Source: Parasphingorhabdus litoris DSM 22379
Lineage (GTDB): Bacteria; Pseudomonadota; Alphaproteobacteria; Sphingomonadales; Sphingomonadaceae
Length of the DNA stretch: 64,000 nucleotides
NCBI RefSeq assembly: GCF_020906275.1
Contig: NZ_CP086727.1
Span: forward strand, 1,798,001-1,862,000
Reading direction: 5' to 3'
Shown: positions 23,987-33,731 of the stretch, in pieces
Layout of the letters: each line of letters begins with the position of its first letter
Numbering within the stretch: position 1 is the stretch's first letter
Translations under genes and position numbers: made by a program
Notes under the pieces: model-generated
What the model saw: only the letters and a program-made list of their open reading frames with translations
Databases searched by the model: none
Told to the model about the DNA's origin: nothing

Positions 23987-25627
23987 CTAACCGGCTTTTC
24001 GTTGTTCGTCTGTCTGCGCCTCGTTTTCGTCTGAACTGGCTTCCGGCGGTTTTGGCAGCAGGTTTCGTTCAGCCAACACCTTGCGGAGTTGCTGCGTCGA
24101 AAGTGGGCGACCATAGTGCCAGCCTTGGCCCTTGGAGCAGCCAATGTTACGTAATTCGTCTTCAATGGCCTTGTCTTCAATTCCCTCTGCCGTAATCGGC
24201 ATGCCCAAGCTTTCACCCAGGCTGGTAATCGCTTTGACAATGGCCGCGCTTTCAGGGTTTTCCAGGATCGATGTTACAAAACTGCGATCAATTTTGATCC
24301 GATCAAATGGCAATGCGCGAAGGTGCGCCAACGAACTATAACCGGTCCCGAAGTCATCCAGGGCAATGCGAATACCCTGGTTTTTCAGACTGCCCACAAT
24401 CGATTGCGCAAGGCTGAGATTTTCAAACAAAGAACTTTCCGTAATCTCGATTTCAAGGCGATTTGCCTGGAAGCCCGTTTCTACGAGCAGTTTCACTATT
24501 TTCTGCGCTAACCAAGGGTCGAGCAACTGTATCGGTGAAATATTGACGGCGACAGACAGGCTTGGGTCCCAGTTTTTCGCATCTTCAAAACATTTGCGCA
24601 TGACGCTGAGCGACAGATCGCCAATCATCCCGGTTTCTTCCGCAATAGGAATGAAAACCTCAGGTGACACAAGGCCTTGTGTCGGTGATTCCCAGCGTGC
24701 GAGCATTTCAAAACCTGTTAGCTTGCCGGTAGCGAGATCAATTTGCTGTTCATAATAAGGCACAAATTCACCTGCCGGAATGCCTTTGCGCATACCCGAT
24801 TCTATCGTGTTGCGGGTTTGCAGCTCTTGCTCCATCGTAACATCAAACCAGCAGAACCGGTTCCGTCCCTGTTTTTTGGCGCTGTACATTGCGATATCGG
24901 CGCGGCGCATCAGCACATCGACACCCGCTGTTTCCGCGTCGAAGCGCGATATGCCAATGGATGTTGTAACAACCAGATGGTTGCCGTTTTCCAAAATAGG
25001 CATGGCAATGCTGTCGATCAAATCATCTGCAATGCGATCTACCAATTCCGGTTGATCAGGGTCGAAAACAAAAGCACATGCGAATTCGTCACCGCCAAGC
25101 CGTGCAAGCAGATTATTGGGCGGAATGACATTGGAAATGCGCGCAGCCACTTCCTTCAATACAATGTCGCCTGCGCTATGGCCATGTACGTCATTGACAG
25201 TCTTGAAATTGTCGAGGTCCAGCATCAGGAAAGCTGTGCTTTTACCTTTACGTTGCGCTGTTGCGATCATTTCTGTTGTTTTGTCGGTTAACGTCCGACG
25301 ATTGAGAAACCCGGTGAGTGGATCTGTAGCGGCAAGAGAATGCGCCAGTTCTTCGGCTGCCGTGCGCTCAACCACCTCTGCCGATAGATCGCGATAGCGG
25401 CGCCAGCCAAATAAAATGAGGGCAATGTTGAGCAAAAAGGCAGAAACCAGCATTTTGTCGGTTCCACCGCCATAGCCGGAAAGTGAGGCGATAGCCTCGG
25501 TAATAACTGTGCCGCCGGTCCCAACAAACATCAATATCGCGAAGATTACGATTACGCTGGTCACAACATCACGCCGTGCAGAAACGGCATGTTTATTGGC
25601 GGACTTTATGTTATTCTCTTCCGACAT
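23987..25627 (-). CDS. Membrane-anchored GGDEF-EAL cyclic-di-GMP protein
   Basis: This 546-aa protein has two N-terminal membrane helices (about 20-45 and 58-76) with a short loop. A GGDEF domain follows (RLGGDEFACAF, motif at 178-182), then an EAL domain. The EAL signature reads EML at 307-309 in LTGFEMLARW. Other catalytic elements are present: AVNISPIQL, EITESSL, LDDFGTGYSSL, KIDRSF and AEGIE. Both synthase and phosphodiesterase activity are possible; no RxxD inhibition site sits before GGDEF. No sensory domain is seen beyond the membrane part. It stands alone. Confidence 0.93.
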   Translation of the reverse strand: MSEENNIKSANKHAVSARRDVVTSVIVIFAILMFVGTGGTVITEAIASLSGYGGGTDKMLVSAFLLNIALILFGWRRYRDLSAEVVERTAAEELAHSLAATDPLTGFLNRRTLTDKTTEMIATAQRKGKSTAFLMLDLDNFKTVNDVHGHSAGDIVLKEVAARISNVIPPNNLLARLGGDEFACAFVFDPDQPELVDRIADDLIDSIAMPILENGNHLVVTTSIGISRFDAETAGVDVLMRRADIAMYSAKKQGRNRFCWFDVTMEQELQTRNTIESGMRKGIPAGEFVPYYEQQIDLATGKLTGFEMLARWESPTQGLVSPEVFIPIAEETGMIGDLSLSVMRKCFEDAKNWDPSLSVAVNISPIQLLDPWLAQKIVKLLVETGFQANRLEIEITESSLFENLSLAQSIVGSLKNQGIRIALDDFGTGYSSLAHLRALPFDRIKIDRSFVTSILENPESAAIVKAITSLGESLGMPITAEGIEDKAIEDELRNIGCSKGQGWHYGRPLSTQQLRKVLAERNLLPKPPEASSDENEAQTDEQRKAG

Positions 25628-25918
25628 ATTTTACCCCATGACGGCTGTCCTAGATTTTCGAACTTGCCTATTGCATTCATAATCCTCAATTTCTGGTTAA
25701 TATTGCTTAATCTATGGGAAATAGAGGGTTGCAGGGCGGCGTCAGATCGACTAATGGCACCGCAAATAACGAAGCATTTTTGTTTCGTGATTTCAGTTTC
25801 GAGTTCAACAAACTCACACGTCGGTCAGCGAGGTTTCGCCCACCGGCGTTTTTTGCGTTGCTCGGTTTTGAGGTTGTTTTAGGCTGTTTTCAGCTGGTTT
25901 GAGAGAAAGGAAGACGCC

Positions 25919-27373
25919 ATGTTTGACAAGTTAAGCGACCGGCTCGGCGGCGTCTTTGACAAACTGCGTGGCCGCGGGGCGCTAAAAGAAGAAGATGTTC
26001 GCGGCGCGATGCGCGAAGTGCGGATTGCGTTGCTGGAGGCCGATGTTGCGCTTCCGGTTGTAAAGGAATTTGTTGAGAAGGTTACCGAACAGGCTGTCGG
26101 TCAGTCGGTTCTCAAATCAATCACGCCGGGACAGCAGGTCGTCAAAATCGTCAATGACGGTCTGGCGGATATGCTGGGTGCAGACGTCAGTGGCCTCGAA
26201 CTCGCGGTCGCACCGCCAGCCATCATCATGATGGTCGGTCTGCAGGGTTCCGGTAAGACAACTACGACGGCCAAGATCGCCAAGCGGCTGAAAGATAAAG
26301 AGAATAAGAAGGTCATGATGGCCTCGCTCGACGTCAATCGCCCTGCAGCACAAGAACAACTGGCGGTATTGGGCGAGCAGATTAATGCTGCCACGCTGCC
26401 AATTGTTGAAGGCCAGCAACCGGTCGAAATAGCCAAACGCGCGCTACAGGCTGCGAAATTGCAGGGTTTCGACGTGCTGATGCTCGATACCGCAGGCCGT
26501 CTGCATGTCGATCAGCAACTGATGGACGAGATGAAGGCGGTTGCCGATGTCTCCAAACCGCAGGAAACCTTGCTGGTTGTTGATGCTTTGACCGGTCAGG
26601 ATGCGGTGAACGTTGCATCCAACTTCTCCGAACAGGTTGATCTCAGCGGTGTGATTCTCACCCGTATGGACGGCGATGCCCGCGGCGGTGCAGCGCTTTC
26701 AATGCGGGCGGTTACCGGCAAGCCGATTAAATTTGTCGGCATTGGCGAGAAAATTGACGCGCTGGAGGAATTTCACCCAGAGCGTGTTGCTGGCCGTATT
26801 TTGGGCATGGGCGATGTTGTCAGCCTGGTGGAAAAAGCCGCTGCAACGGTCGACAAAGAAGAATCCGAAGCGCTGGCCGAGAAAATGGCCAAAGGTCAAT
26901 TTGACCTGAATGACTTGCGCTCGCAACTGCGCCAGATGACCAAAATGGGTGGTCTCGGTGCGTTAGCCTCAATGATGCCGGGCATGAAGAAGGCCAAGGC
27001 AGCGATGGCGGGAGGCGCGATGGACGACAAAGTTCTGGTGCGCATGGATGCGATTATCGGTTCGATGACCAAGGAAGAACGGGTGCGCCCGGGCTTGCTC
27101 AACGCCAAGCGCAAGGTGCGCGTGGCCAAGGGGTCTGGCACCACGGTGCAGGACGTAAACAAGCTCCTGAAAATGCATCAGGAAATGTCCAAGGCGATGA
27201 AAAAGATCAAGAAAATGGGCGGTATGAAGGGTTTAATGTCGATGTTTGGCGGTGGCGGCGGTGCTGCTGGTGCGGGCATGGGCGGCCAAGCGGGCGGCAT
27301 GCCTGGGCTGCCGGACATGTCACCCGGCGGTTTGCCACCTGATCTTGCAAATTTATTGAATAAGAAGAAATAG
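25919..27373 (+). CDS. ffh: Signal recognition particle protein Ffh
   Basis: Ffh binds signal sequences and 4.5S RNA and pairs with FtsY. The N domain (1-100) is followed by the G domain with GLQGSGKT at 107-114, [10 protein letters not shown] and [10 protein letters not shown]. The methionine-rich M domain begins around 320 and the tail is Gly/Met-rich. The 484-aa length is normal. It starts the run ffh-rpsP-rimM-orf-trmD-rplS, the common bacterial order. The 290 bases before it hold no gene; the promoter is presumably there. Confidence 0.97.
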   Translation: MFDKLSDRLGGVFDKLRGRGALKEEDVRGAMREVRIALLEADVALPVVKEFVEKVTEQAVGQSVLKSITPGQQVVKIVNDGLADMLGADVSGLELAVAPPAIIMMVGLQGSGKTTTTAKIAKRLKDKENKKVMMASLDVNRPAAQEQLAVLGEQINAATLPIVEGQQPVEIAKRALQAAKLQGFDVLMLDTAGRLHVDQQLMDEMKAVADVSKPQETLLVVDALTGQDAVNVASNFSEQVDLSGVILTRMDGDARGGAALSMRAVTGKPIKFVGIGEKIDALEEFHPERVAGRILGMGDVVSLVEKAAATVDKEESEALAEKMAKGQFDLNDLRSQLRQMTKMGGLGALASMMPGMKKAKAAMAGGAMDDKVLVRMDAIIGSMTKEERVRPGLLNAKRKVRVAKGSGTTVQDVNKLLKMHQEMSKAMKKIKKMGGMKGLMSMFGGGGGAAGAGMGGQAGGMPGLPDMSPGGLPPDLANLLNKKK

Positions 27374-27416
27374 TTTTAAAAATTACGTATATTATATTGT
27401 TTTAGAAAGGTTTATT

Positions 27417-27947
27417 ATGTCAGTAGCAATGAGAATGGCCCGTGGTGGCTCCAAGAAACGTCCTTATTACAAGATCGTGATCGCCGATGTGCGTGCACCG
27501 CGTGATGGTAAATTCATCGAGCGTATCGGTAGCTATAACCCGCTGCTCGCCAAAGATGACGAAAAGCGCGTTGTTCTGGACGTTGATCGTGCGAAACATT
27601 GGTTGAGCGTTGGCGCCAAGCCGTCAGACCGTGTTGCTCGTTTCCTCGATGCCGCTGGCTTGATGAAGCGCGAAGCACGCAACAACCCGAATAAGGGTAA
27701 GCCAGGCGAGAAAGCGACCGAGCGCGCTGAAGAAAAAGCGGAAAAAGCTGCTGCTGCAGAAGAAGCTGCCAAGGAAGCGGCTGCCGCTCCTGCTGAAGAA
27801 GCGCCAGCAGAGGAAGCTGCAGCCGAAGCACCAGCTGCTGAAGAAGCGGCTGCTGATGCCCTTGCCGAGGAAGCGAAAGCCGAAGAAGCACCCGCTGAAG
27901 AGGCACCAGCTGCTGAGGAAGCAACTGAAGAAAAGTCCGAGGGTTAA
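27417..27947 (+). CDS. rpsP: Ribosomal protein S16 with long acidic Ala/Glu tail
   Basis: S16 is a small-subunit assembly protein. The S16 core occupies residues 1-85 ([20 protein letters not shown], then [10 protein letters not shown]). After residue 100 there are about 75 residues of A and E repeats such as [12 protein letters not shown]. Typical S16 is 80-90 aa; tail extensions are known in sphingomonads, but this one doubles the protein. Its charge is opposite to that of the trigger factor tail in the same window. The gap to rimM is 3 bases. Confidence 0.95.
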   Translation: MSVAMRMARGGSKKRPYYKIVIADVRAPRDGKFIERIGSYNPLLAKDDEKRVVLDVDRAKHWLSVGAKPSDRVARFLDAAGLMKREARNNPNKGKPGEKATERAEEKAEKAAAAEEAAKEAAAAPAEEAPAEEAAAEAPAAEEAAADALAEEAKAEEAPAEEAPAAEEATEEKSEG

Positions 27948-27950
27948 TCC

Positions 27951-28439
27951 TTGGCCACTGTTGATCCGGACACGTCCGTCCCCCTGGCCGTCATCATTGG
28001 CGCGCACGGGGTGACGGGCGAGGTCCGGCTCAAACTATTCTGCGAGACACTTGATAGTCTAAAGCAGCACAAAGCCTATAATGATGGCGCCTTGACGCTC
28101 AAATCGGTCAAGCCGCATAAAATGGGCGCGATAGCCCGATTTGCCGAAATTACCGATCGCAATTTAGCCGAGGCCGCGCGCGGCACCGAACTGGCCATCC
28201 CCCGCTCATCTTTGCCAGCGCTGGATGAGGACGAATTCTACCATATCGACATCATTGGTCTGCGCTGCGTCTCCGACAATGGCGAGGAACTGGGCAAGAT
28301 ATTTGCCATCTACGAATTTGGCGCCGGCGATGTGATCGAAATTGAACGTGCCAGCGGCAAGAAATTCATGATTCCAGTGGGCGCGATCGATATGCGCAAT
28401 GATCCTGCGATCGTGCTATCGGAATTTGTCGAACCATGA
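27951..28439 (+). CDS. rimM: 16S rRNA processing/ribosome maturation factor RimM
   Basis: RimM helps 30S head assembly around S19. The N-terminal beta-barrel (VIIGAHGVTGEVRLKLF) and the C-terminal PRC-barrel (FYHIDIIGLRCVSDNGEELG, then MIPVGAIDM) are both visible. The start is TTG at 27951, giving MATVDPD; no ATG is available nearby. The length of 162 aa is normal. It is followed by a 4-base overlap with a small membrane protein gene before trmD. Confidence 0.95.
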   Translation: MATVDPDTSVPLAVIIGAHGVTGEVRLKLFCETLDSLKQHKAYNDGALTLKSVKPHKMGAIARFAEITDRNLAEAARGTELAIPRSSLPALDEDEFYHIDIIGLRCVSDNGEELGKIFAIYEFGAGDVIEIERASGKKFMIPVGAIDMRNDPAIVLSEFVEP

Positions 28440-28726
28440 ACGGTCCGATATTCTTTATCGTTTTAATTGTTATCGTGGTTGCCTTTCCGGCTTTCCTTGG
28501 CTGGAAATTCAAGCAGAAATCGGATCAATTTGTCCGTATGGCTAGTACGATAGTGGCAGGACAAGTCATCCTCACGCCTGGAATATTATGGCTCGCCTAT
28601 TCCGAAGATCGCAATTTTGGTGATAATCCGCTGAAAGCTGTAATCATATATGCTGCCATGGGTTTGATGATTTCCATTATGACTTTTGTGATCATGGAGA
28701 TCCGGAAAACGAGTCAGGATAAATGA
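28436..28726 (+). CDS. Small membrane protein inserted between rimM and trmD
   Basis: This 96-aa protein has about three hydrophobic segments (residues 4-24, 34-56 and 66-87) and a short basic end. The start overlaps the rimM stop (ATGA) and its stop overlaps the trmD start (ATGA), so it is translated as part of the ribosomal operon. No conserved motif is recognised. In most bacteria rimM and trmD are adjacent, so this is an operon insertion. Confidence 0.78.
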   Translation: MNGPIFFIVLIVIVVAFPAFLGWKFKQKSDQFVRMASTIVAGQVILTPGILWLAYSEDRNFGDNPLKAVIIYAAMGLMISIMTFVIMEIRKTSQDK

Positions 28727-29460
28727 CCTTCACCGCCCAAATCCTGACCCTTTATCCGGAAATGTTTCCCGGACCGCTCGGCACATCACTGGCGGGCAGG
28801 GCGCTGGAAGACGGCAAATGGGCCTGCAATCCCATCCAGATGCGCGACTTTGCCACCGACAAGCATAAATCCGTTGATGATACTCCGGCGGGTGGCGGTG
28901 CGGGTATGGTTTTGCGGGCTGACGTCATGGCGTCGGCGGTCGATCATGCGTTGGAACAGCTACCAGATGCCCCGATCTTGGCGATGAACCCGCGCGGAAA
29001 ACCGCTAAAACAGGCGCGTGTCCGGGAATTGGCTTCCGGTTCGGGCGTCACCATCCTCTGCGGTCGCTTCGAAGGATTTGACGAACGGATTTTCGATGCA
29101 CGGCCGATTGAAGAGGTTTCGATTGGCGATTATATCCTCTCTGGCGGCGAAATGGGTGCTTTTGTGCTTTTAGACGCTTGCATTCGGCTGCTTCCCGGGG
29201 TAATGGGCGCGGCTTCTAGCGGAGATGATGAAAGTTTCGAAACCGGACTTTTGGAATATCCGCAGTATACCCGGCCTCAGAAATGGGAAGGGCGCATTAT
29301 CCCTGAAGTCTTGCGATCGGGGGATCATGCGAAAATCGCTGCTTGGCGGAAACAAAGGGCAGAGGAAGATACACGGCTAAGGCGGCCCGATTTATGGGAG
29401 CATCACAGGGATGCTCCGGATCAGTCGCCCTCTGGTGCGCAGGAAGAGAATAAGGAATAG
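28723..29460 (+). CDS. trmD: tRNA (guanine-N1)-methyltransferase
   Basis: TrmD makes m1G37 in tRNAs with a G at 36, preventing frameshifts. This is a SPOUT enzyme with the trefoil-knot segments [13 protein letters not shown] and [19 protein letters not shown], and a C-terminal helical domain. [14 protein letters not shown] is a strong family signature. The 245-aa length is normal. It lies between the small membrane protein and rplS. Confidence 0.97.
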   Translation: MTFTAQILTLYPEMFPGPLGTSLAGRALEDGKWACNPIQMRDFATDKHKSVDDTPAGGGAGMVLRADVMASAVDHALEQLPDAPILAMNPRGKPLKQARVRELASGSGVTILCGRFEGFDERIFDARPIEEVSIGDYILSGGEMGAFVLLDACIRLLPGVMGAASSGDDESFETGLLEYPQYTRPQKWEGRIIPEVLRSGDHAKIAAWRKQRAEEDTRLRRPDLWEHHRDAPDQSPSGAQEENKE

Positions 29461-29464
29461 GTCA

Positions 29465-29854
29465 ATGAACCTGATTCAGACACTGGAAAAAGAAGCTGTC
29501 GAAGCATTCGCAGCTGACAAAGATATCCCCGAATTTCGCGCTGGCGATACGCTGCGCATTGGTGTTCGCGTTGTTGAAGGCACCCGGACACGTACCCAGA
29601 ATTTTGAAGGTGTGTGCATTGCACGGACCAATCGCGGCATGGGCTCCAGCTTCACCGTACGGAAAATCTCCTTCGGCGAAGGTGTTGAGCGTGTGTTCCC
29701 GCTTTACTCACCGAATATTGAATCGATTACAGTGGTACGCCGCGGTGTCGTTCGTCGTGCTAAACTTTACTATCTGCGCGGCCGTACAGGTAAACGGGCC
29801 CGTATTGCGGAACGCCGCGTGAACCAGCCAGCCAAAGGCGCTGAAGCAAAGTAA
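29465..29854 (+). CDS. rplS: Ribosomal protein L19
   Basis: L19 is a 50S protein at the 30S-50S interface. The start at 29465 ([15 protein letters not shown]) is the family start, so the frame open upstream is ignored. Signatures are [20 protein letters not shown] and the C-terminal [19 protein letters not shown]. At 129 aa it is normal. The gap to trmD is 4 bases. A terminator follows. Confidence 0.96.
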   Translation: MNLIQTLEKEAVEAFAADKDIPEFRAGDTLRIGVRVVEGTRTRTQNFEGVCIARTNRGMGSSFTVRKISFGEGVERVFPLYSPNIESITVVRRGVVRRAKLYYLRGRTGKRARIAERRVNQPAKGAEAK

Positions 29855-29878
29855 AGAAAGCTTCATAACAAATTCAGG

Positions 29879-29914
29879 CAGCCGGTTCTCCCCAAAAGGA
29901 AAACCGGCTGTTTT
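29879..29914 (+). terminator. Terminator of the rpsP-rplS operon
   Basis: CAGCCGGTT (29879-29887) pairs perfectly with AACCGGCTG (29902-29910). The inner TCCCC/GGA part of the loop can add further pairs. TTTT follows. Confidence 0.85.
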
Positions 29915-29938
29915 CATATTCAGCACAGGAAAAGTTTC

Positions 29939-30964
29939 ATGGGTTACAAAGTTGCAGTTGTTGGCGCGACCGGAAATGTCGGGCGCGAAATGCTGACCAT
30001 CCTCTCCGAGCGCGAATTCCCGATTGATGAGCTCGCCGCCGTGGCGTCTTCGCGGTCGCAGGGTACTGAGATTGAGATTGGCGACACCGGCAAGATGCTC
30101 AAGGTGCAGAATATCGACCATTTCGACTTTTCCGGATGGGATATGGCGCTTTTCGCTGCTGGATCCGGTCCGACCAAGGAATATGCGCCTAAAGCCGCTG
30201 CTGCAGGCTGTGTGGTGATCGACAATAGCTCGCTCTATCGGATGGATCCCGACGTGCCGCTGATCGTGCCCGAAGTGAACCCGGATGCGATTGAAGGCTA
30301 TAAGGCGCGCAACATCATCGCGAACCCCAATTGTTCGACTGCACAGATGGTCGTGGCGCTAAAGCCTCTTCATGATGCCGCGAAAATCAAGCGCGTTGTT
30401 GTATCCACCTACCAGTCCGTATCTGGCGCTGGCAAAGGCGGCATGGACGAACTGTTTGAACAGTCTCGCGCCATTTTCGTTGGTGATCCCAAGGAGAACC
30501 AGGTCTTCACCAAGCAAATCGCGTTTAACGTGATCCCGCATATCGACGTCTTCCTCGACGATGGTTCGACCAAGGAAGAGTGGAAGATGGTCGTCGAGAC
30601 CAAGAAAATTCTCGATCCCAAGATCAAGCTCACCGCAACCTGCGTGCGTGTGCCAGTTTTCGTCGGTCATAGTGAGGCGATCAATATCGAGTTCGAGAAC
30701 GAGATTTCCGCCAAACAGGCACAGGAAATTCTCCGCGAGGCACCGGGCATCATGTTGGTCGATAAGCGCGAGGACGAGGGCTATACGACCCCGGTAGAAT
30801 GCGTCGGCGACAGCGCCACCTATATCAGCCGAGTCCGCGAAGATCCGACCGTGGACAACGGCCTGATCATCTGGTGTGTATCGGACAACCTGCGCAAGGG
30901 TGCGGCGCTGAATGCGGTGCAGATTGCGGAATTGCTGGGACGGAAGCATTTGCAAAAAGGATAG
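29939..30964 (+). CDS. asd: Aspartate-semialdehyde dehydrogenase
   Basis: Asd reduces aspartyl phosphate to the semialdehyde, feeding lysine/DAP, threonine and methionine. The N-terminal NADP site is VVGATGNVGREML. The catalytic Cys132 lies in NPNCSTAQM. VSTYQSVSGAGKGGMDE and VPVFVGHSEAINIEFE are typical. The 341-aa length is standard. It is downstream of the ribosomal operon terminator and probably has its own promoter in the 85-base gap, although little room is left. Confidence 0.97.
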   Translation: MGYKVAVVGATGNVGREMLTILSEREFPIDELAAVASSRSQGTEIEIGDTGKMLKVQNIDHFDFSGWDMALFAAGSGPTKEYAPKAAAAGCVVIDNSSLYRMDPDVPLIVPEVNPDAIEGYKARNIIANPNCSTAQMVVALKPLHDAAKIKRVVVSTYQSVSGAGKGGMDELFEQSRAIFVGDPKENQVFTKQIAFNVIPHIDVFLDDGSTKEEWKMVVETKKILDPKIKLTATCVRVPVFVGHSEAINIEFENEISAKQAQEILREAPGIMLVDKREDEGYTTPVECVGDSATYISRVREDPTVDNGLIIWCVSDNLRKGAALNAVQIAELLGRKHLQKG

Positions 30965-31003
30965 CAACAGTTCATAAGCCTTCGAATGTAACAGGAGGTA
31001 AAA

Positions 31004-31723
31004 TTGAAGCTTCTCTCTTTTCGAAATGTCTGGCGCTTCAATGCCATTGCGATTGCATTGATCGTTCTTTTTGGCATTGCCGCTATGATTTTCGTTGCCG
31101 TCGATTTTTTGAGCTATCGTCCAGACCATAGAGGTTTCGGCTCAGTATCTTCGCAAAGCTCTGCTACCGAAGATGGAAAAGTTCACCTTGCATTTAGCGA
31201 GTGGGTTGATTTGCCGGGAACAACGCTTGCGGCGATGAAATTCGGTGTAACCGACCAATTGGAAAGCAACGGAAGCAGCTTCGGATCTGGAAGCAAGTAT
31301 AAAAGCAATACGGTGGAAGAGCGTAACATAATTTTGCTCGATCGAGCGGATGGATCATTTCGCCACATAGTTCCTGATAATGATAGAAAATTGCTTAACT
31401 GGTACGTGCTGACAGCTGGTGAAAGCAAAGACAATAAGGACCGGAAAGCCATAGGCTTTGTGGCTCAATTTGTTTCTCGTTCCCACACAGAAAACAGTTC
31501 AGAGATTGTCATGACGGACATATTGTTAGGCAGTTTTCTGACCGGACGACAAAAGTGGATCATAACCGAGGTAGAGGCGCTCGACTATCCAAAGCTTGTC
31601 GAAACAGAGGCTGCAACGATGATCATCTGGAGCGAGGGAAGGGCGCGTTTCTTAAGGGTAGGCCTGGACGATCTGGAAATCGAAATTGATCAAGAAATAT
31701 CAATGGTCCCGAATTCACAATAA
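31004..31723 (+). CDS. Membrane-anchored protein of unknown function
   Basis: The start is TTG at 31004, supported by AGGAGG 5 bases upstream. The 239-aa protein has an N-terminal membrane anchor (about residues 12-34) and a soluble extracytoplasmic part, probably beta-rich. I recognise no family. Pieces such as LLDRADGSFRHIVPDN suggest a beta-sheet sensor or scaffold, but this is weak. The base composition is somewhat more A/T-rich than the ribosomal genes before it. Its 3' end overlaps the open frame of the next protein. Confidence 0.72.
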   Translation: MKLLSFRNVWRFNAIAIALIVLFGIAAMIFVAVDFLSYRPDHRGFGSVSSQSSATEDGKVHLAFSEWVDLPGTTLAAMKFGVTDQLESNGSSFGSGSKYKSNTVEERNIILLDRADGSFRHIVPDNDRKLLNWYVLTAGESKDNKDRKAIGFVAQFVSRSHTENSSEIVMTDILLGSFLTGRQKWIITEVEALDYPKLVETEAATMIIWSEGRARFLRVGLDDLEIEIDQEISMVPNSQ

Positions 31724-31847
31724 CGAAATTTGGCGGGGTGGCTTAAAGCGAACCGTCAAACTCAACTCACCGCTTCGATATTTAAAATGCAACAAAGCTT
31801 TTGTAATTGCATCGCAGTTAAAGGAATTTTTTAACCTGGTTTATCCT

Positions 31848-32819
31848 GTGTTCCGTGTCGTTTATCTTTTTCTTCTCGCTTTCAGTTTGGTTTTGCCCAC
31901 TAAGGCGGCGGAACCGGCCAAAAGCGGGCCGGAAAAATGGATATTCATTGGCGGTGATAATCCAGCGGATCATTCGGACCTCATCGAGCGGCATGACATA
32001 GCCGGGGTGCAAGTAATCCACAGTTGGAAGTCGCTCGAACCGGAAAAGGGTCGCTATGACTTTTCCCGCATTGATCGGGATCTCGTACTGCTTGAAACGT
32101 TGGGCAAAAAACTGTTTGTCCAGATACAGGATCGCTTTTTCCTTCCGACCCATCGGAATATTCCAGATTATGTCCTGAATGATCCTATCTACGATGGCGG
32201 GCTGGTGCGGCAAGATGACAATGCGGGAGAAGGGCAGGCCAAGGGGAGTGGCTGGGTGACCATCCAATGGAATCCCGCGGTGCGTGCGCGTTATCAAAAA
32301 TTGCTGCAGGCATTGGGAGCGCGCTATGACGGTAGGATATTTGGGATAAACCTACCAGAAACAGCCATTGAGGTAGAGAAAAACCCGGACAATAAAGGCT
32401 TTGACTGTGACGCCTATTTCGCGGCGCAGATCGAAAATATCAGGGTAGCAAAACAGGCTTTTCCGAAGTCGCATGTTGTTCAATATGTCAATTTCTGGCC
32501 CTGCGAATGGAATAATGACCGCCGGTATATGGAACGAACGTTTGATTTTGCCAAAGCCAACAACATCGGCTTGGGTGGTCCCGACATCATACCCTATCGC
32601 CGCGGCCAGATGAAAAATTCCTATCCGTTTTTCAATCGGTATCGGGATGAATTGCCACTGATCGCTATGGCGGTTCAGGGACCAACGCTGACTTATACCA
32701 ACCCAAGAACCGGTAAAAAGTTCACGCGTGCCGAATTTCAAGACTATGCAGCAAATTACCTTGGTGTTGATATCATATTCTGGACCGTGAAATCATCCTG
32801 GCTTCAGCAAGCGCGCTAA
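31848..32819 (+). CDS. Secreted glycoside-hydrolase-like TIM-barrel protein
   Basis: No in-frame ATG exists near the start. The GTG at 31848 is chosen because it yields a classical signal peptide (VFRVVYLFLLAFSLVLPTKA, cleavage near KAA); TTG at 31686 or CTG at 31836 are alternatives. The mature part has the clan-A glycosidase pattern GVQVIHSWKSLEPEKGRYDF followed by LGKKLFVQIQDRFF, and GINLPETAIEV, where Glu may be the acid/base. A second catalytic residue cannot be assigned by eye. The product is 323 aa. Its partner may be the membrane protein upstream; the substrate is unknown. Confidence 0.68.
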   Translation: MFRVVYLFLLAFSLVLPTKAAEPAKSGPEKWIFIGGDNPADHSDLIERHDIAGVQVIHSWKSLEPEKGRYDFSRIDRDLVLLETLGKKLFVQIQDRFFLPTHRNIPDYVLNDPIYDGGLVRQDDNAGEGQAKGSGWVTIQWNPAVRARYQKLLQALGARYDGRIFGINLPETAIEVEKNPDNKGFDCDAYFAAQIENIRVAKQAFPKSHVVQYVNFWPCEWNNDRRYMERTFDFAKANNIGLGGPDIIPYRRGQMKNSYPFFNRYRDELPLIAMAVQGPTLTYTNPRTGKKFTRAEFQDYAANYLGVDIIFWTVKSSWLQQAR

Positions 32820-32888
32820 TCAATCCTGACTTGTCAACGTCAATCCCGCTGACCATAAGAGAGGGATAAAGCGATCAGGGAGCGGGCA

Positions 32889-33536
32889 ATGACATTAAAA
32901 GCAGACGTATATTGGTCCTTTCGATCGCCCTATAGCTATCTCGCCACACGCCGTTATGTCGCGCTGACAGAGAAATATGATCTCTCTATCAACCAACGCT
33001 TTGTCTATCCGTTGGCAATCCGCGATCCGGATTTTTTCGAGAAAAACCATCCCAATTGGCTGGGTTATACATTTCGCGATATTTTCCGCGTTGCACAATT
33101 TATGGACATTCCGATGGCACCGCCTAATCCTGATCCGATTGTTCAGGATATTGCGACCCGAAAGATTGCCGAGGATCAACCGCATATCTTTTTGCTCACA
33201 CGGATGGGGCAAGCGGCCGCAAGGCGTGGAAAGGGTCTGGAATTTGCTGATGAAGTCTCCCGTTTGATCTGGGGCGGGGTGCAAGGCTGGAATGAGGGTG
33301 ATCATCTGGCGCAAGCGGCCGTGCGGGCCGGACTTGACCTTGCAGAGTTGAAAGCGGAGGCAGAAGCCAGCGCAGAAGAACTGGACAGCGAAGTTGCGGC
33401 GAACCAGAATGCACTGGAAGCTGCGGGCCATTGGGGCGTGCCGACTTTGGTGTTCGAGGGCGAACCGTTTTTCGGACAGGACCGGATCGAACTGGCGGTC
33501 TGGCGAATGGAACAAAAGGGCCTTGCCGAGCGCTGA
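32889..33536 (+). CDS. 2-hydroxychromene-2-carboxylate isomerase-like (DsbA-fold) protein
   Basis: This thioredoxin-fold family acts with glutathione in naphthalene degradation (NahD) or as kappa-class GST. The 215-aa protein begins with VYWSFRSPYSYLATRR, where Ser of SPYSY replaces the active-site cysteine as in HCCA isomerase. The C-terminal WGVPTLVFEGEPFFGQDRIE is a family signature. No other aromatic-degradation gene is nearby, so the real substrate is unknown and a general GSH-dependent role is likely. It is monocistronic in appearance. Confidence 0.88.
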   Translation: MTLKADVYWSFRSPYSYLATRRYVALTEKYDLSINQRFVYPLAIRDPDFFEKNHPNWLGYTFRDIFRVAQFMDIPMAPPNPDPIVQDIATRKIAEDQPHIFLLTRMGQAAARRGKGLEFADEVSRLIWGGVQGWNEGDHLAQAAVRAGLDLAELKAEAEASAEELDSEVAANQNALEAAGHWGVPTLVFEGEPFFGQDRIELAVWRMEQKGLAER

Positions 33537-33731
33537 TATCGCGCTGATATTTTGGTCTTTCCTACATCACCGAAAGCGCTTAGCTTTGTCGCATGGTCCA
33601 TTGCTTCTTCGTTTTCGCTCGGTTCATCGACTATGATATTCGCTTCAACCGAATTTCACCCCCATTTTGCGTATCTTTTGTAGAATTTCTCGAGACGTGA
33701 TTTGGCAGGCTCAGAAGGGAAAAATCGAGAC

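Noticed and set aside
27514..27924. 136-codon minus-strand frame rich in Leu/Gln
   Set aside because: Complement of the acidic repeat in rpsP.
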